Below, one piece after another: positions 9,911 to 18,719 of a DNA stretch of 24,371 nt (positions are counted from its first letter, which is position 1; each line of letters starts with the position of its first letter). Both the position numbers and the translations under genes were made by a program. The notes under the pieces were generated by a model. That model was given only the letters and a program-made list of their open reading frames with translations. It was not told where the DNA came from and did no database searches. Source of the stretch: Amanita rubescens. Its lineage: Eukaryota; Basidiomycota; Agaricomycetes; Agaricales; Amanitaceae. The stretch covers positions 1 through 24,371 of the forward strand of contig WION01000684.1 of the NCBI GenBank assembly GCA_015039365.1, read 5' to 3'.

Positions 9911-12439
9911 ATGGCGGCTACACGCCCTCGTCCAATTTCAATCCCAGTTCACACTCTCACACACGACGACCGCGCTCTCGTACACGCACACAACGCTCCT
10001 CCGCCCCTCTCACACACTCAACCCAGAGGCACTTCCTCTTCACCCGTTTCTGTCCACTCAAACTCTTCCCCCGTCTCTCATCCACCTATTTCTCGTTCTC
10101 AATCACTGGAACCTCTTCCCGATCTCGTTGACGGGGAAGATGAACTTACCTCTAAACCCGTCTCAACCAAACCTACATCCACAGCCAAACCCCGCTCTCG
10201 AGCCACCGCCAACGTCTCATCATCCACTCCTACCACCACAACCACCACAACTACAACCGCTACCACGACGCAACCCGCTCCCACTAAACCCACCTCACGC
10301 AAACCCTCTCGATCACCATCACCCCCACCTCCCCCTCAACCACCCCAACTCCAAACAATCCGATTAGAAATAAACCTCGGCGGTCCAGACAACTACGAAG
10401 TCGACATTTCCGCACTCGCAAAAGCGACTGGACAACGTCCCTCAACACCCCTTGGCAAACCCTCCTCTTCTTCCAAAGGCGTCGTCGACGACGACGATAG
10501 TAGTGGAGATGAATCTGGCGGGGACGTCCCCAAGGAGGGTTCTTCTTCTTCCAAAGACAAGGATAAAGATAAGGAAAAAGATAAAGATAAAGATAAAGGT
10601 GGGAAGACGAATTCCGGTAAGGAGGGTACTAAAGATGGAAAGGAAGGAAAGGAGGGTACTAGTAAAGACGGAGGAGAACCGGACGGCATCGGCGAAGGGG
10701 GGACAAAGAAGAAAAAGAAAAAGAAACACGCGGCGTCAGAGTATTACGATACTTCTGATCCTTTTATCGACGATTCTGAATTGGCGATTGATGAGCGGAC
10801 TTGGTTTGCTCAGACGAAACAACAAGGGTTTTATGTCTCGAGTGGGGAGGTGGCTTTGTTGAAGGATAATAAAGGTCCTGGGGCGGGTGGTGGTGGTCTT
10901 GGTGGTCTTGGTGATAAGTGAGTTGTTTGCAGTTCAAGTTGACAAGTCTTGACCGCCATTAGGAGTAAGAAGCCAAAGTCGAAAAAAGCACCGGCGAGTA
11001 GTGTGAGTGCGAAAGGGAAAGACAGTGGTGGTGGTACGGAGAGCGCGGGGGGTGCTACTGGAACTCGCGACGAAGACAAGTTTAATGATGATGATGAAAG
11101 AGGAGGGGATGGGTCAGGTTCAGCGGGAGGAACGAGAGACGGTGAAATGGAAGACACTTCTGAAGTCGGTCAGAAACGAAAGCGGTATATCACCGTTGTC
11201 GATCAGGCCGGTAAGAAACGCAAAGTTGTCGACATCGTGAGTGGTCGTTTCTTCTTTTCTTCTTCCTTACACGCGCATATATATAGAATTCGTTCCATCC
11301 TGATGTTCAAGCTGAGATTGAAGTACTCAAAGAAGCTATAAGTAAAGGTGCCGTGTGCCCTTTTTTTTTTGTTTCACGACGCCAACTCACGCCCTACGAC
11401 AGAAAGCTGGGGTCAAAAAGGAAAATTCCCTCCCACAATCAAACCTTTCTTGGGCAAACTCGCCATCCTGGCGATCAGATTAGGCGAATACGATGATCAC
11501 TTTTTCACTCTAATGCCCACGTTGTTTCCTTATAACAAGTTTACGATGAGTGTGCGTCAATTTCTTTCTCTTCAGAGGGAAAACCTTGACACGGAACGCA
11601 TATATTAGAAACTTATCAAGCGAACGGTATTCCAAGACCACGTTCAGTTTTTAACTGAACGACAAGAAGTGCTTCTCAAAGAGCTTGCGGAGCAAGCCAA
11701 AGCAGGGTTCTCGAAAGCGGAGGAAGAGTGGGAGAAGAGTGTCCAAGCCTGGGGTAAGCATGGGTTTCACGTATCTCTTCCAAGTTGTTGAACCTGCGTT
11801 ATTTTTAGATAAGAGGCAGGAAAAGGCTAGGTTGGAAGCGGCTGCTGCCGGTGGTGGTGGTGGTGGTGGAGGCGAGCAAGGGATGGCAGACTCGACGGCT
11901 CCTACGAGGCATCCGACCGAGGAAATGGAAGTGGATGGTGGGGATACCTCTCGCGATCGCGATAGGGATAGGGACAAAGAGAGGGAGGACGGGGCTCCTC
12001 TCTCTACTGCTGCTCCCCCAACCTCAACTGGGCCTGCCGGAAAAGATCCCCACCCGCCTGGAAAGAAGTATCGTCTGACGGAATCGATGAAGGCGATCGT
12101 ATGGGAGCTCGTCATGTTAAGTAACGAGTGTTGTCGATTGGAAAATGAGAAAAAGTAGGTGGAAGGTGGTTTTTTTCGTTCCGTTCTATGAACTCATTTG
12201 TGTTGGTGGATAGTGCTTTGGAAGGATCGGTTATTCAAGTGAGCGAGCAGGGGTCGAGAAAAGTCCTTTATCAAAAGATTGTTGCGGCATTTCCGGAGGG
12301 GTGGATGTCTTCTGGTCAGATTTCGAGAGATGGTGGGTGTCGGTGGTTGGTTGTTAACCCCCTTTGTTTGCTAATGTGCGTTTTAGTGAGTTCGATGAAG
12401 AAGAAATTTGAAAAGGAAGCGATGGAGAACGAGGCATAG
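9911..12439 (+). CDS. HPC2: Hpc2/ubinuclein homologue, HIR histone chaperone subunit (717 aa, 8 exons)
   Basis: Exons: 9911-10917, 10963-11236, 11287-11347, 11403-11551, 11609-11753, 11809-12154, 12214-12332, 12387-12439; all junctions keep frame. The N-terminus is disordered: a Thr/Pro-rich run, then Lys/Asp-rich repeats and a poly-Lys tract. The Hpc2-related (HUN) domain follows at about 277-318, with YYDTSDPFIDDSEL. In known Hpc2/ubinucleins it contacts the HIRA-type subunit and H3-H4. The ubinuclein middle domain is split: FPPTIKPFLGKLAIL to KLIKRTVFQDH (about 453-510) and KYRLTESMKAIVWELV to the C-terminus (about 630-717), separated by a coiled segment, poly-Gly and Arg/Asp repeats. Role by family: replication-independent H3-H4 deposition and silencing in the nucleus. 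The start is the first ATG after an in-frame TAA. Its 3' end is convergent with an F-box gene 94 nt away. Confidence 0.92.
10553..10598 (+). repeat. Coding GATAAA-type microsatellite in HPC2
   Basis: Tandem hexanucleotides of the type GATAAA encode alternating Lys-Asp residues in the disordered N-terminal part of the HPC2 homologue. The repeat keeps the frame and is a likely site of length variation between strains. Confidence 0.6.
11850..11873 (+). repeat. Coding GGT repeat (poly-Gly) in HPC2
   Basis: A run of GGT codons with a GGA and GGC at its end encodes eight glycines in the linker between the two halves of the ubinuclein middle domain. Confidence 0.6.
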
Positions 12440-13866
12440 GGTTGCCTTTTGCCTTGCGCTGTTATTTTATTCGTTACTTACTTTAGTTGCATGTAAACTG
12501 TGTCATAACCTATATCTTAGTACAACCTTAAAATCACATGCAGGCCTCTAGGACAGAATGACATCCAACGTGTAGTTCCATGTCGAACGTGGCAAGTTTT
12601 ACAATACCGATCTCTTCCAACTTTCTTAAACCCTTCACCCGGCGACGCAATTTTTCAAAAAACACATCAGTTTTTTCTGGTTTGCGAATATTCAATATAA
12701 TCTTGATCAATGTCAGATTTGGAAACATGCTCCGGAATTTATCGAGGCAATTTGGGGACTCGAAGAATCCCAAATCGCACATGCAGAGATGATCGTCTAT
12801 CGATGGTGTGTCCCATAGAGTAAACTTGAATTTCAACTCCTCTAGAAGATTTGGCGAGGGAAGAGCCGACAACATCTTCCACATGGCCGAAACGAGTAAG
12901 GGTACATCCATTCGGAACCCGCAAAAACCGATAAATAGCGACCGAAGGTTGATGAGTTGCACAACTTGGTTTGGCTCCAAATATTTCATTGATTCACGGG
13001 CATCTGTCAGAATTTACTAAGGTATCGTATTTGGCACACAACAGGAAGCTTACCGAGCGGCGTAAAACCATATGGCCCAGCAAAGGCGACAACAAGCTGC
13101 TTGACGCCATGACCGATGTGTTCTAAAAATCGCCAGGTCAAGGGATTGTCAGCCGGGGAACTAAGGCTTCGTATATGGAAGGTATGAACAGTAACATCAA
13201 GACCGGGGTTAGCCAATGGATCAAGTACATCTTTAAGACACGCGAGGGAGATGTTGTCGAGTATTCTGAAGTGGAGGGGACGACGAAATATGGATAGGTG
13301 ACTCCGCGAGAGGTCCGAATCTTCCATTTTAAGGGTCAGCCCCCGGAAAGCAAGCGTCTTCAGAGTGGGTGAAAGCCGGCCGAATAACATCACCATATCT
13401 CCCGTCTTTTCCATGTCCACGCCTTCCAACTGCAAATTGTGTATCTCCAATTTGGAGATAACATCTAGGACGGAGCACGGTACTCGTCTCCATCCATAAT
13501 TGGAGGGCGAATGTAAGAATATGCTTAGTGTCTTGACATTACAGAGGTTTGACGCAACCGTTTTAGGGTCTCTCGCATTGCCATAGGTGTAATCCAGAAG
13601 GAACAAGTCTTGGAGGTGAATCTGCTGGACAGCTGATGTAAAGCTGGTCCAAGGCGCACCAGCGAGGTCCAAAAACCGGTCAAAATCCTCGTCTAACATG
13701 AACCCAAGGGTGGAAAAAAGACGACGCCGGGTTTTGACAAGGGCCCGTTTAGAGACTAGGCCGAAGGAAAATAACGCCGATGTCTCGTCGAGTTGATCGA
13801 TGAATTCGTCGAGAAGCTCTAGGGGAAACGTGAAGTCGCTAGCTGGGTTCATGTTGGCTGGCCGCA
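12367..13866. repeat. Tandem segmental duplication, left unit
   Basis: This unit contains the HPC2 terminal exon with its preceding intron end, the 3' flank and the convergent F-box gene. It matches 14161-15668 in the same order and orientation, about 1.8 kb apart. Similarity starts at the intron segment TTTGCTAATG and stops just upstream of the F-box start codon, after ATGTTGGCTGG read on the plus strand. Confidence 0.85.
12534..13852 (-). CDS. F-box protein with LRR-like tail, copy A (422 aa, 2 exons)
   Basis: Exons on the minus strand: 13852-13054 and 13003-12534, with an intron of 50 nt; the phase-1 junction gives Pro-Leu-Asp-Ala-Arg. The N-terminus (FPLELLDEFIDQLD.....FGLVSKRAL) is the usual basidiomycete F-box-like pattern, expected to bind SKP1 in an SCF ubiquitin ligase. 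The rest has irregular Leu-rich segments (VKTLSIFLHS, SPTLKTLAFRGL, LINLRSLFIGF, FPNLTLIKIIL) typical of the variable substrate-binding region. The start was set at MNPAS because copy B starts at the same point (MHAAS); an earlier ATG at 13885 is not conserved. The gene is intact. Substrate unknown. Confidence 0.85.
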
Positions 13867-14160
13867 GATCGAGGAGTGTGATCAATCGGTGCGTTACTAA
13901 AGTAATCCTAAAATGGAAATTGGCTTTCCCATCAGCGCTCCGTCACACGACAAGATTCAAAAAGGAGGTGAGCGGGCATCAGACGGAGAATGGTAATGGG
14001 CCAAGATACGTAGCCTTGCCAATTTGTGAGCAAATGCTTGCAAGACACCTCAGTTCCGCAACAATATTTTCACATAACGTCTGCTGCTGGTCAATTCCGG
14101 GTCTCTATCGAATTGTTTGTACATCCAGCAACCTGTTTTCTGAGCGTTTCCAAGCCCGTT
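13867..14160. other. Unique spacer between the duplicated units
   Basis: About 294 nt not shared with the region upstream of copy B. It presumably holds the promoter of F-box copy A on the minus strand. No clear TATA box was found. Confidence 0.4.
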
Positions 14161-14187
14161 TTTGCTAATGTCCTTCTCACGTTTTAG

Positions 14188-14240
14188 TGAGATCAATGAA
14201 GAAGAAATTTGAAAAGGAGGCAATGGAGAACGAGGCATAG
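14188..14240 (+). pseudogene. Orphan duplicate of the HPC2 terminal exon
   Basis: This 53-nt exon has the same length as the true last exon (12387-12439) and keeps its acceptor (GTTTTAG), frame and stop. It encodes SMKKKFEKEAMENEA before TAG, with one Ser-to-Arg change near the start. No upstream HPC2 exon accompanies it, so it is expected to be non-functional unless spliced to the HPC2 transcript as an alternative last exon. Confidence 0.8.
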
Positions 14241-14338
14241 GGGTTGCCTTTTACTTTGCGCTGTTATTTTATTCGTTACTTTTTAGTTGCATATAAACTG
14301 CGTCATAACCCAATCTATACCTTAGTACAAACCTGCAA

Positions 14339-15655
14339 TCACATACAGGTCTCTAGGACAGAATGACATGCGACGTGTCCTTCCATATGGAACACGGTAA
14401 GTTTTACAATACCGATCTCTTCCAACTCTCTCAAACCCTTCACCCGGCGACGCAATGTTTCAAAAAACATATCAGTTTTTTCTGGTTTGCGATTATTCAA
14501 TATAATCTTGATCAATGTCAGATTTGGGAACATGCTCCGAAATTTATCGAGGCAATTTGGAGACTCGAAAAATTCCAACTCGGACATGCAGCAATGATCG
14601 TCTACCAATGGTTCGTCAAATAGAGTAAACTTGAATTTCAACTCCTCGAGAAGATGTGGCGAGGGAAGAGCGGACAGCATCTTCCACATAGCCGATACGA
14701 GTAAGGGTATATGCATTTGGACCCCGCAAAAACCGATAAATAGCGACCGAAGGTTGATGAGTTGCACAACTTGGGTTGGCTCCAAATATTTCATTGATTC
14801 ATCTGTCAGAATTGACTTGCTAAGGTGTCGTATTTAGCGCATAAGAGGAAGCTTACCCGGTGACGCAATACGAGAAGGCAAAGTAAAGGAGATGACAAGC
14901 TGCACGACGCCATGACCGATGTGTTCTAAAAATCGCCAGGTCAAGGCATTGTCGCCCAGGAAAATGGATTCCCGTATGTGGAAAGTATGGACAGTAACGT
15001 CAAGGCCGGGGTTAGCTGTTGGATCAAGTACATCTTTAAGAAACGTGGTGAGGGAGAGGTTGTCGAGTATTCTGAAGTGGAGGGGACGACGAAATATGGA
15101 TAGATGACGCAAGGGGTGCAAATCTTCTACTGCATATGCCCGCACCGCCCGAAAAGCCAGAATTTTCAGAGTGGGCGAAAGTCTGCTGAATAATATCACC
15201 ATCTCTTCCGTCGTCGTCATGCCCACGCCGTCCAACTGCAAATCGTGTATCTTCAATTCACAAACAATATCTAGGATGGAGCGCGGCAGTGTTCCCCCTC
15301 CAAAATGACAGAGATGTACGAATATGCTTAGTGTCTTGACATTACAGAGGTTTGATGCAACTGTTTTAGTGTCTCTCGCATTGCCATAGTCGTAATACCG
15401 AAGGAACAAGTCTTGGAGGTGGATCTCCCGGACAGCTGATTTAAAGCTGGTCCACGGCGCACCAGCTAGGTCCAAAAACCGGTCAAAATCCTCGTCTAAC
15501 GTGAACTCGAGGGTGGAAAAAAGACGACGCCGGGTTTTGAGAAGGGCTCGCTTAGATACGAGGCCACAGGAAAGTAATGTCGATGTCTCGTCAAGTTGAT
15601 CGATTAATTCATCGAGAAGCTCAGGGGGGAACATGAAGTCGCTAGCTGCGTGCAT
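14339..15655 (-). CDS. F-box protein with LRR-like tail, copy B (420 aa, 2 exons)
   Basis: Exons on the minus strand: 15655-14857 and 14802-14339. Exon 1 has exactly the same length as in copy A (799 nt). Exon 2 lacks two codons at its start (Asp-Glu-Ser against Asp-Ala-Arg-Glu-Ser). The F-box part (FPPELLDELIDQLD.....CGLVSKRAL) and the C-terminal repeats are close to copy A. The middle, around residues 120-190 and just before the intron, differs much more. The frame is intact, so both copies may be active SCF-type adaptors with different targets. Confidence 0.85.
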
Positions 15656-15668
15656 GTTGGCTGGCTAC

Positions 15669-16023
15669 AGGTTGAGCGTAAGTAAATTGCATGCCGAAGA
15701 CAAGCCGTAAGTAAATATATGTAAATAGAACGTCATGCCCTTTGACTCACGCCGGCCTTTGATGGTAAAACTTACCTCGACATTTCCGTATGAGAAATCA
15801 TGACGATTGGACGGAGGAGAGACCGAGCTGTTAACCAGACGACGGGAATCTGACGGGGTACATGCGAGTGCACTGTGCAGCGTTGGTTATCACCCGAGTC
15901 CGCGGTTGAACGACTCGGACGGCGGACGCAAACGGCAGCTACGAGGAAGCGGCGCGCCTAGTAGGATAGCAACATGATGCATCATGGCAACGGCGCGGGG
16001 AGCGATCTGATAGTTGCGGAAAC
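15669..16023. other. Intergenic between F-box copy B and the tandem array
   Basis: Probable divergent upstream region: the F-box copy B promoter on the minus strand and distal upstream sequence of array copy 1 on the plus strand. No gene seen. Confidence 0.4.
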
Positions 16024-16227
16024 GTAAGCTCGGATCAGCTCCGGCTCCGAGCCTGACACAATCTATCGTCGCGTTGTGAATCTGATGTTTGCAACATGAT
16101 CTCGTTCCAGGTGTTGTCGCTCCAGCTGATATAAAACACTGCCGGGTGTTGCTGATGAATCTCCAGGCTGGTTCCTCCACATCTTCCCAACGCTGAGCGT
16201 TCCTCAAGGCCTCATATTCGATCTATA
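16024..16227 (+). promoter_or_regulatory. Array promoter module, copy 1
   Basis: Most diverged of four related upstream modules. It holds the GC-rich AGCTCGG/CTCCGAGC region, the block ATCGTCGCGTTGTGA, a single TATAAAA at 16130-16136 (98 nt before the ATG) and a conserved 5' UTR with the mini-hairpin AACGC-TGA-GCGTT at 16189-16201. Confidence 0.7.
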
Positions 16228-17110
16228 ATGCGCCTTACATTCATCGCTCTTGCATTCTTCTTCATCAACGTCCTCGCGACGCCAATCAACCCATCACGTG
16301 GCAATGCCGTGGCATTGAGAGTATGTTGTTGGATAAATCGTCTCTGAATATTCTGAACTGTTTGCATTATCAGAGACGATCTCCAAACGAACGTGATACA
16401 CCTGGCAAGGTCGCTGCTCCCAAAGCCCGTACCTCCACTCCAAAAGGGGGAAATGACTCTACAATGAAGAAAGCAGCGGCCAAGTGCAAGCGTGCGACGC
16501 CTAACGAGCTCATCGAGGCCCTGAGAATATTTGACGGACAAAATCCACTCCTTTCTGAGGCGGGCTGCAGCGTCTATCGCCTGAAAGAGAAAGTTGACAA
16601 CGAGAATGTGATCGTGAAGGTGATCCTGAATGGAATGAGGTCGAAAAAGACGATCGTAGACGAAGCGTGGGCTCTTCATAACGTCGAGCAGTTGCTCGGC
16701 TGGGCCCACACGCCCAACGGAAGGTTATACTATCTCTTTATAAAAGATATGGGCGTTCCGTTGTCGCCGCAGATGCCGTTCGCAAAGGATCCCCAGCAGC
16801 TCCGAGAACTCCAGCTCAAAGCCGAAAAAGTCTACCACTCACAATACCATTTAGAACACGAGTAAGAGTGCTACTATTCAGTTGGAACTAATGACATACA
16901 GTTGATTATAGCGACCATAACGAAAGCCCGGCCAACTGGGTGTTCAGGCAAGAAGCTGGCGGCGAATGGCGAGCAGAACTGATCGACTGGGAGTTCTTCA
17001 AGAGAGAAAGCGGCCATAAAGATTACAAAGATCCGCCGGCACCGTTTATAATAGATCCGGACTGCGTTTTTGTGCCTCCGAAGATGGAGAGGTATCTCGG
17101 GACTAAGTAG
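16228..17110 (+). CDS. Secreted kinase-like-fold protein, array copy 1 (259 aa, 3 exons)
   Basis: Exons: 16228-16320, 16374-16861, 16912-17110. Signal peptide MRLTFIALAFFFINVLA, then a short pro-region ending ALR and a Kex2-like RRR spanning the first splice junction (31-33). The core resembles a reduced protein-kinase/APH fold: VIVK with Lys113 (beta-3-like), DEAWAL with Glu128 (helix-C-like), LYYLFIKDMG (hinge-like, 149-158), HDDH at 193-196 followed by NWVFR with Asn202 (catalytic-loop-like), and LIDWE with Asp219 (metal-binding DFG/DW-like). There is no obvious glycine loop and only about 40 residues follow Asp219, so the C-lobe is minimal. It may be a small secreted kinase or a pseudokinase effector; the fold is inferred from the motif order alone. 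The 3' flank matches that of copy 2. Confidence 0.85.
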
Positions 17111-17265
17111 TTTCATAGCTGTCGATTTACTTACGACTTTGGCTTTTTTAACCGGTACAAGTCCATCGAGTATTTCAAGTTCGCCTTTGACTAGCAGCTC
17201 AATATCTACCACCACTCGTAATAATCAGCACTAAACAAAGTAGGAAAACGCGTTTATATCGATTT

Positions 17266-17449
17266 AGTCAAGCTCGGCTCAGCTCGGTTCTGAGCCCGTT
17301 GCCCGTATCATCGCGTTGTGATGTCCAACATGATCTCGCTCCCAGCCGATATAAAACAGTATAAAACACTGCCAAGTGTTGCTGATGAATCCCCAGGCTG
17401 GTTCCTCCACATCTTCTCAACGCTGGGCGTTCCTCGTATTCGATCTACA
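17266..17449 (+). promoter_or_regulatory. Array promoter module, copy 2
   Basis: Contains GCTCGGTTCTGAGC (17282-17295, one mismatch from a perfect inverted repeat), the block CATCGCGTTGTGATG, two TATA boxes in tandem (17350 and 17360, from a 10-bp duplication) and the 5' UTR hairpin AACGC-TGG-GCGTT at 17419-17431. Confidence 0.75.
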
Positions 17450-18350
17450 ATGCACCTTACATCCATCGCTCTTGCATTCCTCTTCCTTATCAACGTCCTC
17501 GCGACGCCAATCAACCTCTCGCATGGCAATGCCGTGGCATTGAGAGTATGTTGTTGGATAAATCGTCTCTGAATATTCTGAACTGTTTGCATTATCAGAG
17601 ACGATCTCCAAACGAACATGATACGCCTGGAAAGGTCGCTGCTCCCAAAGCCCATACCTCCACTCAAAAAGGGGGAAATCACTCTACAATGGAGAAAGCA
17701 GCGGTCAAGTGCAAGCGTGCGACGCCTAACGAGCTCATCGAGGCCCTGAGGATATTTGACGGACAAAATCCACTCCTTTCGGAGCCGGACTGCAGCGTCT
17801 ATCGCCTGAAAGAGAAAGTTGACAACGAGAATGTGATCGTGAAGGTGATCCAGAATGGAATGAGGTTGAAAAAGATGATCGTAGACGAAGCGTGGGCTCT
17901 TCATAACGTCGAGCAGTTGCTCGGCTGGGCCCACACGCCCAACGGAAGGTTATACTATCTCTTTATAAAAGATATGGGCGTTCCGTTGTCGCCGCAGATG
18001 CCGTTCGCAAAGGATCCCCAGCAGCTCCGAGAACTCCAGCTCAAAGCCGAAAAAGTCTACCGCTCACAATACCATTTAGACCACGAGTAAGAGTGCTACT
18101 ATTCAGTTGCAACTTATGACATACAGTTGATTATAGTGACCATGACGTTGAAATCCCGCAAAACTGGGTGTTCAGGCAAGAAGCTGGCGGCGAATGGCGA
18201 GCAGAACTGATCGACTGGGAGTTCTTCACGAGAGAAAGCGACTATAACGGTTACAAAGATCCGCCGGCACCGTTTATAATAGATCCGGACTGCGTTTTTG
18301 TGCCTCCGAAGATGAAGAAGTTTCTCGGGTATCTCAAGAGACGGGACTAA
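17450..18350 (+). CDS. Secreted kinase-like-fold protein, array copy 2 (265 aa, 3 exons)
   Basis: Exons: 17450-17545, 17599-18086, 18137-18350. It is nearly identical to copy 1 in exon 2, introns and 3' flank, so this pair is a recent duplication. Signal peptide MHLTSIALAFLFLINVLA (one residue longer), RRR site, VIVK, DEAWAL, LYYLFIKDMG, HDDHD, NWVFR and LIDWE are all kept. Differences cluster after the catalytic-loop-like motif (DVEIPQ in place of NESPA adds one residue before the Asn) and at the C-terminus, which is longer (ends KFLGYLKRRD). The gene is intact, and activity is unproven as for copy 1. Confidence 0.85.
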
Positions 18351-18548
18351 GTAGTTTCATAGCTGTCGATTTACTTGTGACATTGGCTTTTTTAACCGGT
18401 ATAAATCCATCGAGCGTTTCGAGTTCGCCTTTGACTAACAGCTCAATATCTACCACCAGTGACCACTCGTAGTACGCATAATAATCAGTACTAAACAAAG
18501 TGTTGGCACCAGGAAAACGCGTTCATATCAATTTAGTCGTGGTAGAAT

Positions 18549-18719
18549 AAGCTCGGCTCAGCTCGGTTCCGAGCCCGTAACATCGCGTTGTGATGTCCAA
18601 CATGATCTCGCTCCAGCCGATATAAAACAGTATAAAACACTGCCAAGTGTTGCTATGAATCCCCAGGCTGGTTCCTCCACATCTTCTCAACGCTGGGCGT
18701 TCCTCGTATTTGATCTACA
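18549..18719 (+). promoter_or_regulatory. Array promoter module, copy 3
   Basis: Contains the inverted repeat GCTCGG-TT-CCGAGC (18561-18574), the block CATCGCGTTGTGATG, two tandem TATA boxes (18621 and 18631) and the 5' UTR hairpin at 18689-18701. Confidence 0.75.

Larger units (their letters stand above)
14161..15668. repeat. Tandem segmental duplication, right unit
   Basis: Second copy of the 12367-13866 segment. It carries an orphan HPC2 last exon, a nearly unchanged 3' flank and F-box copy B. The offset is 1801 nt at the HPC2 exon, and small indels are present. Confidence 0.85.

Noticed and set aside
9792..10367. 191-codon plus-strand open frame overlapping HPC2 exon 1
   Set aside because: It is the alternative frame of a C-rich low-complexity exon; the Hpc2 domain lies in the other frame.
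10393..10729. Ser/Leu-rich minus-strand frames opposite the HPC2 Lys/Asp repeats
   Set aside because: Antisense reading of a coding microsatellite; composition is an artefact of the repeat.
15890..16207. 105-codon minus-strand frame in front of array copy 1
   Set aside because: It is the complement of the conserved promoter and 5' UTR module and is not kept open as a protein in the other modules.
16212..16709. Long minus-strand open frame antisense to array copy 1, with a related one at 17308-17934
   Set aside because: It is the complement of the conserved exon 1 and exon 2 of the array genes; its preservation follows from the near identity of copies 1 and 2, and it shows no own splice or family signal.
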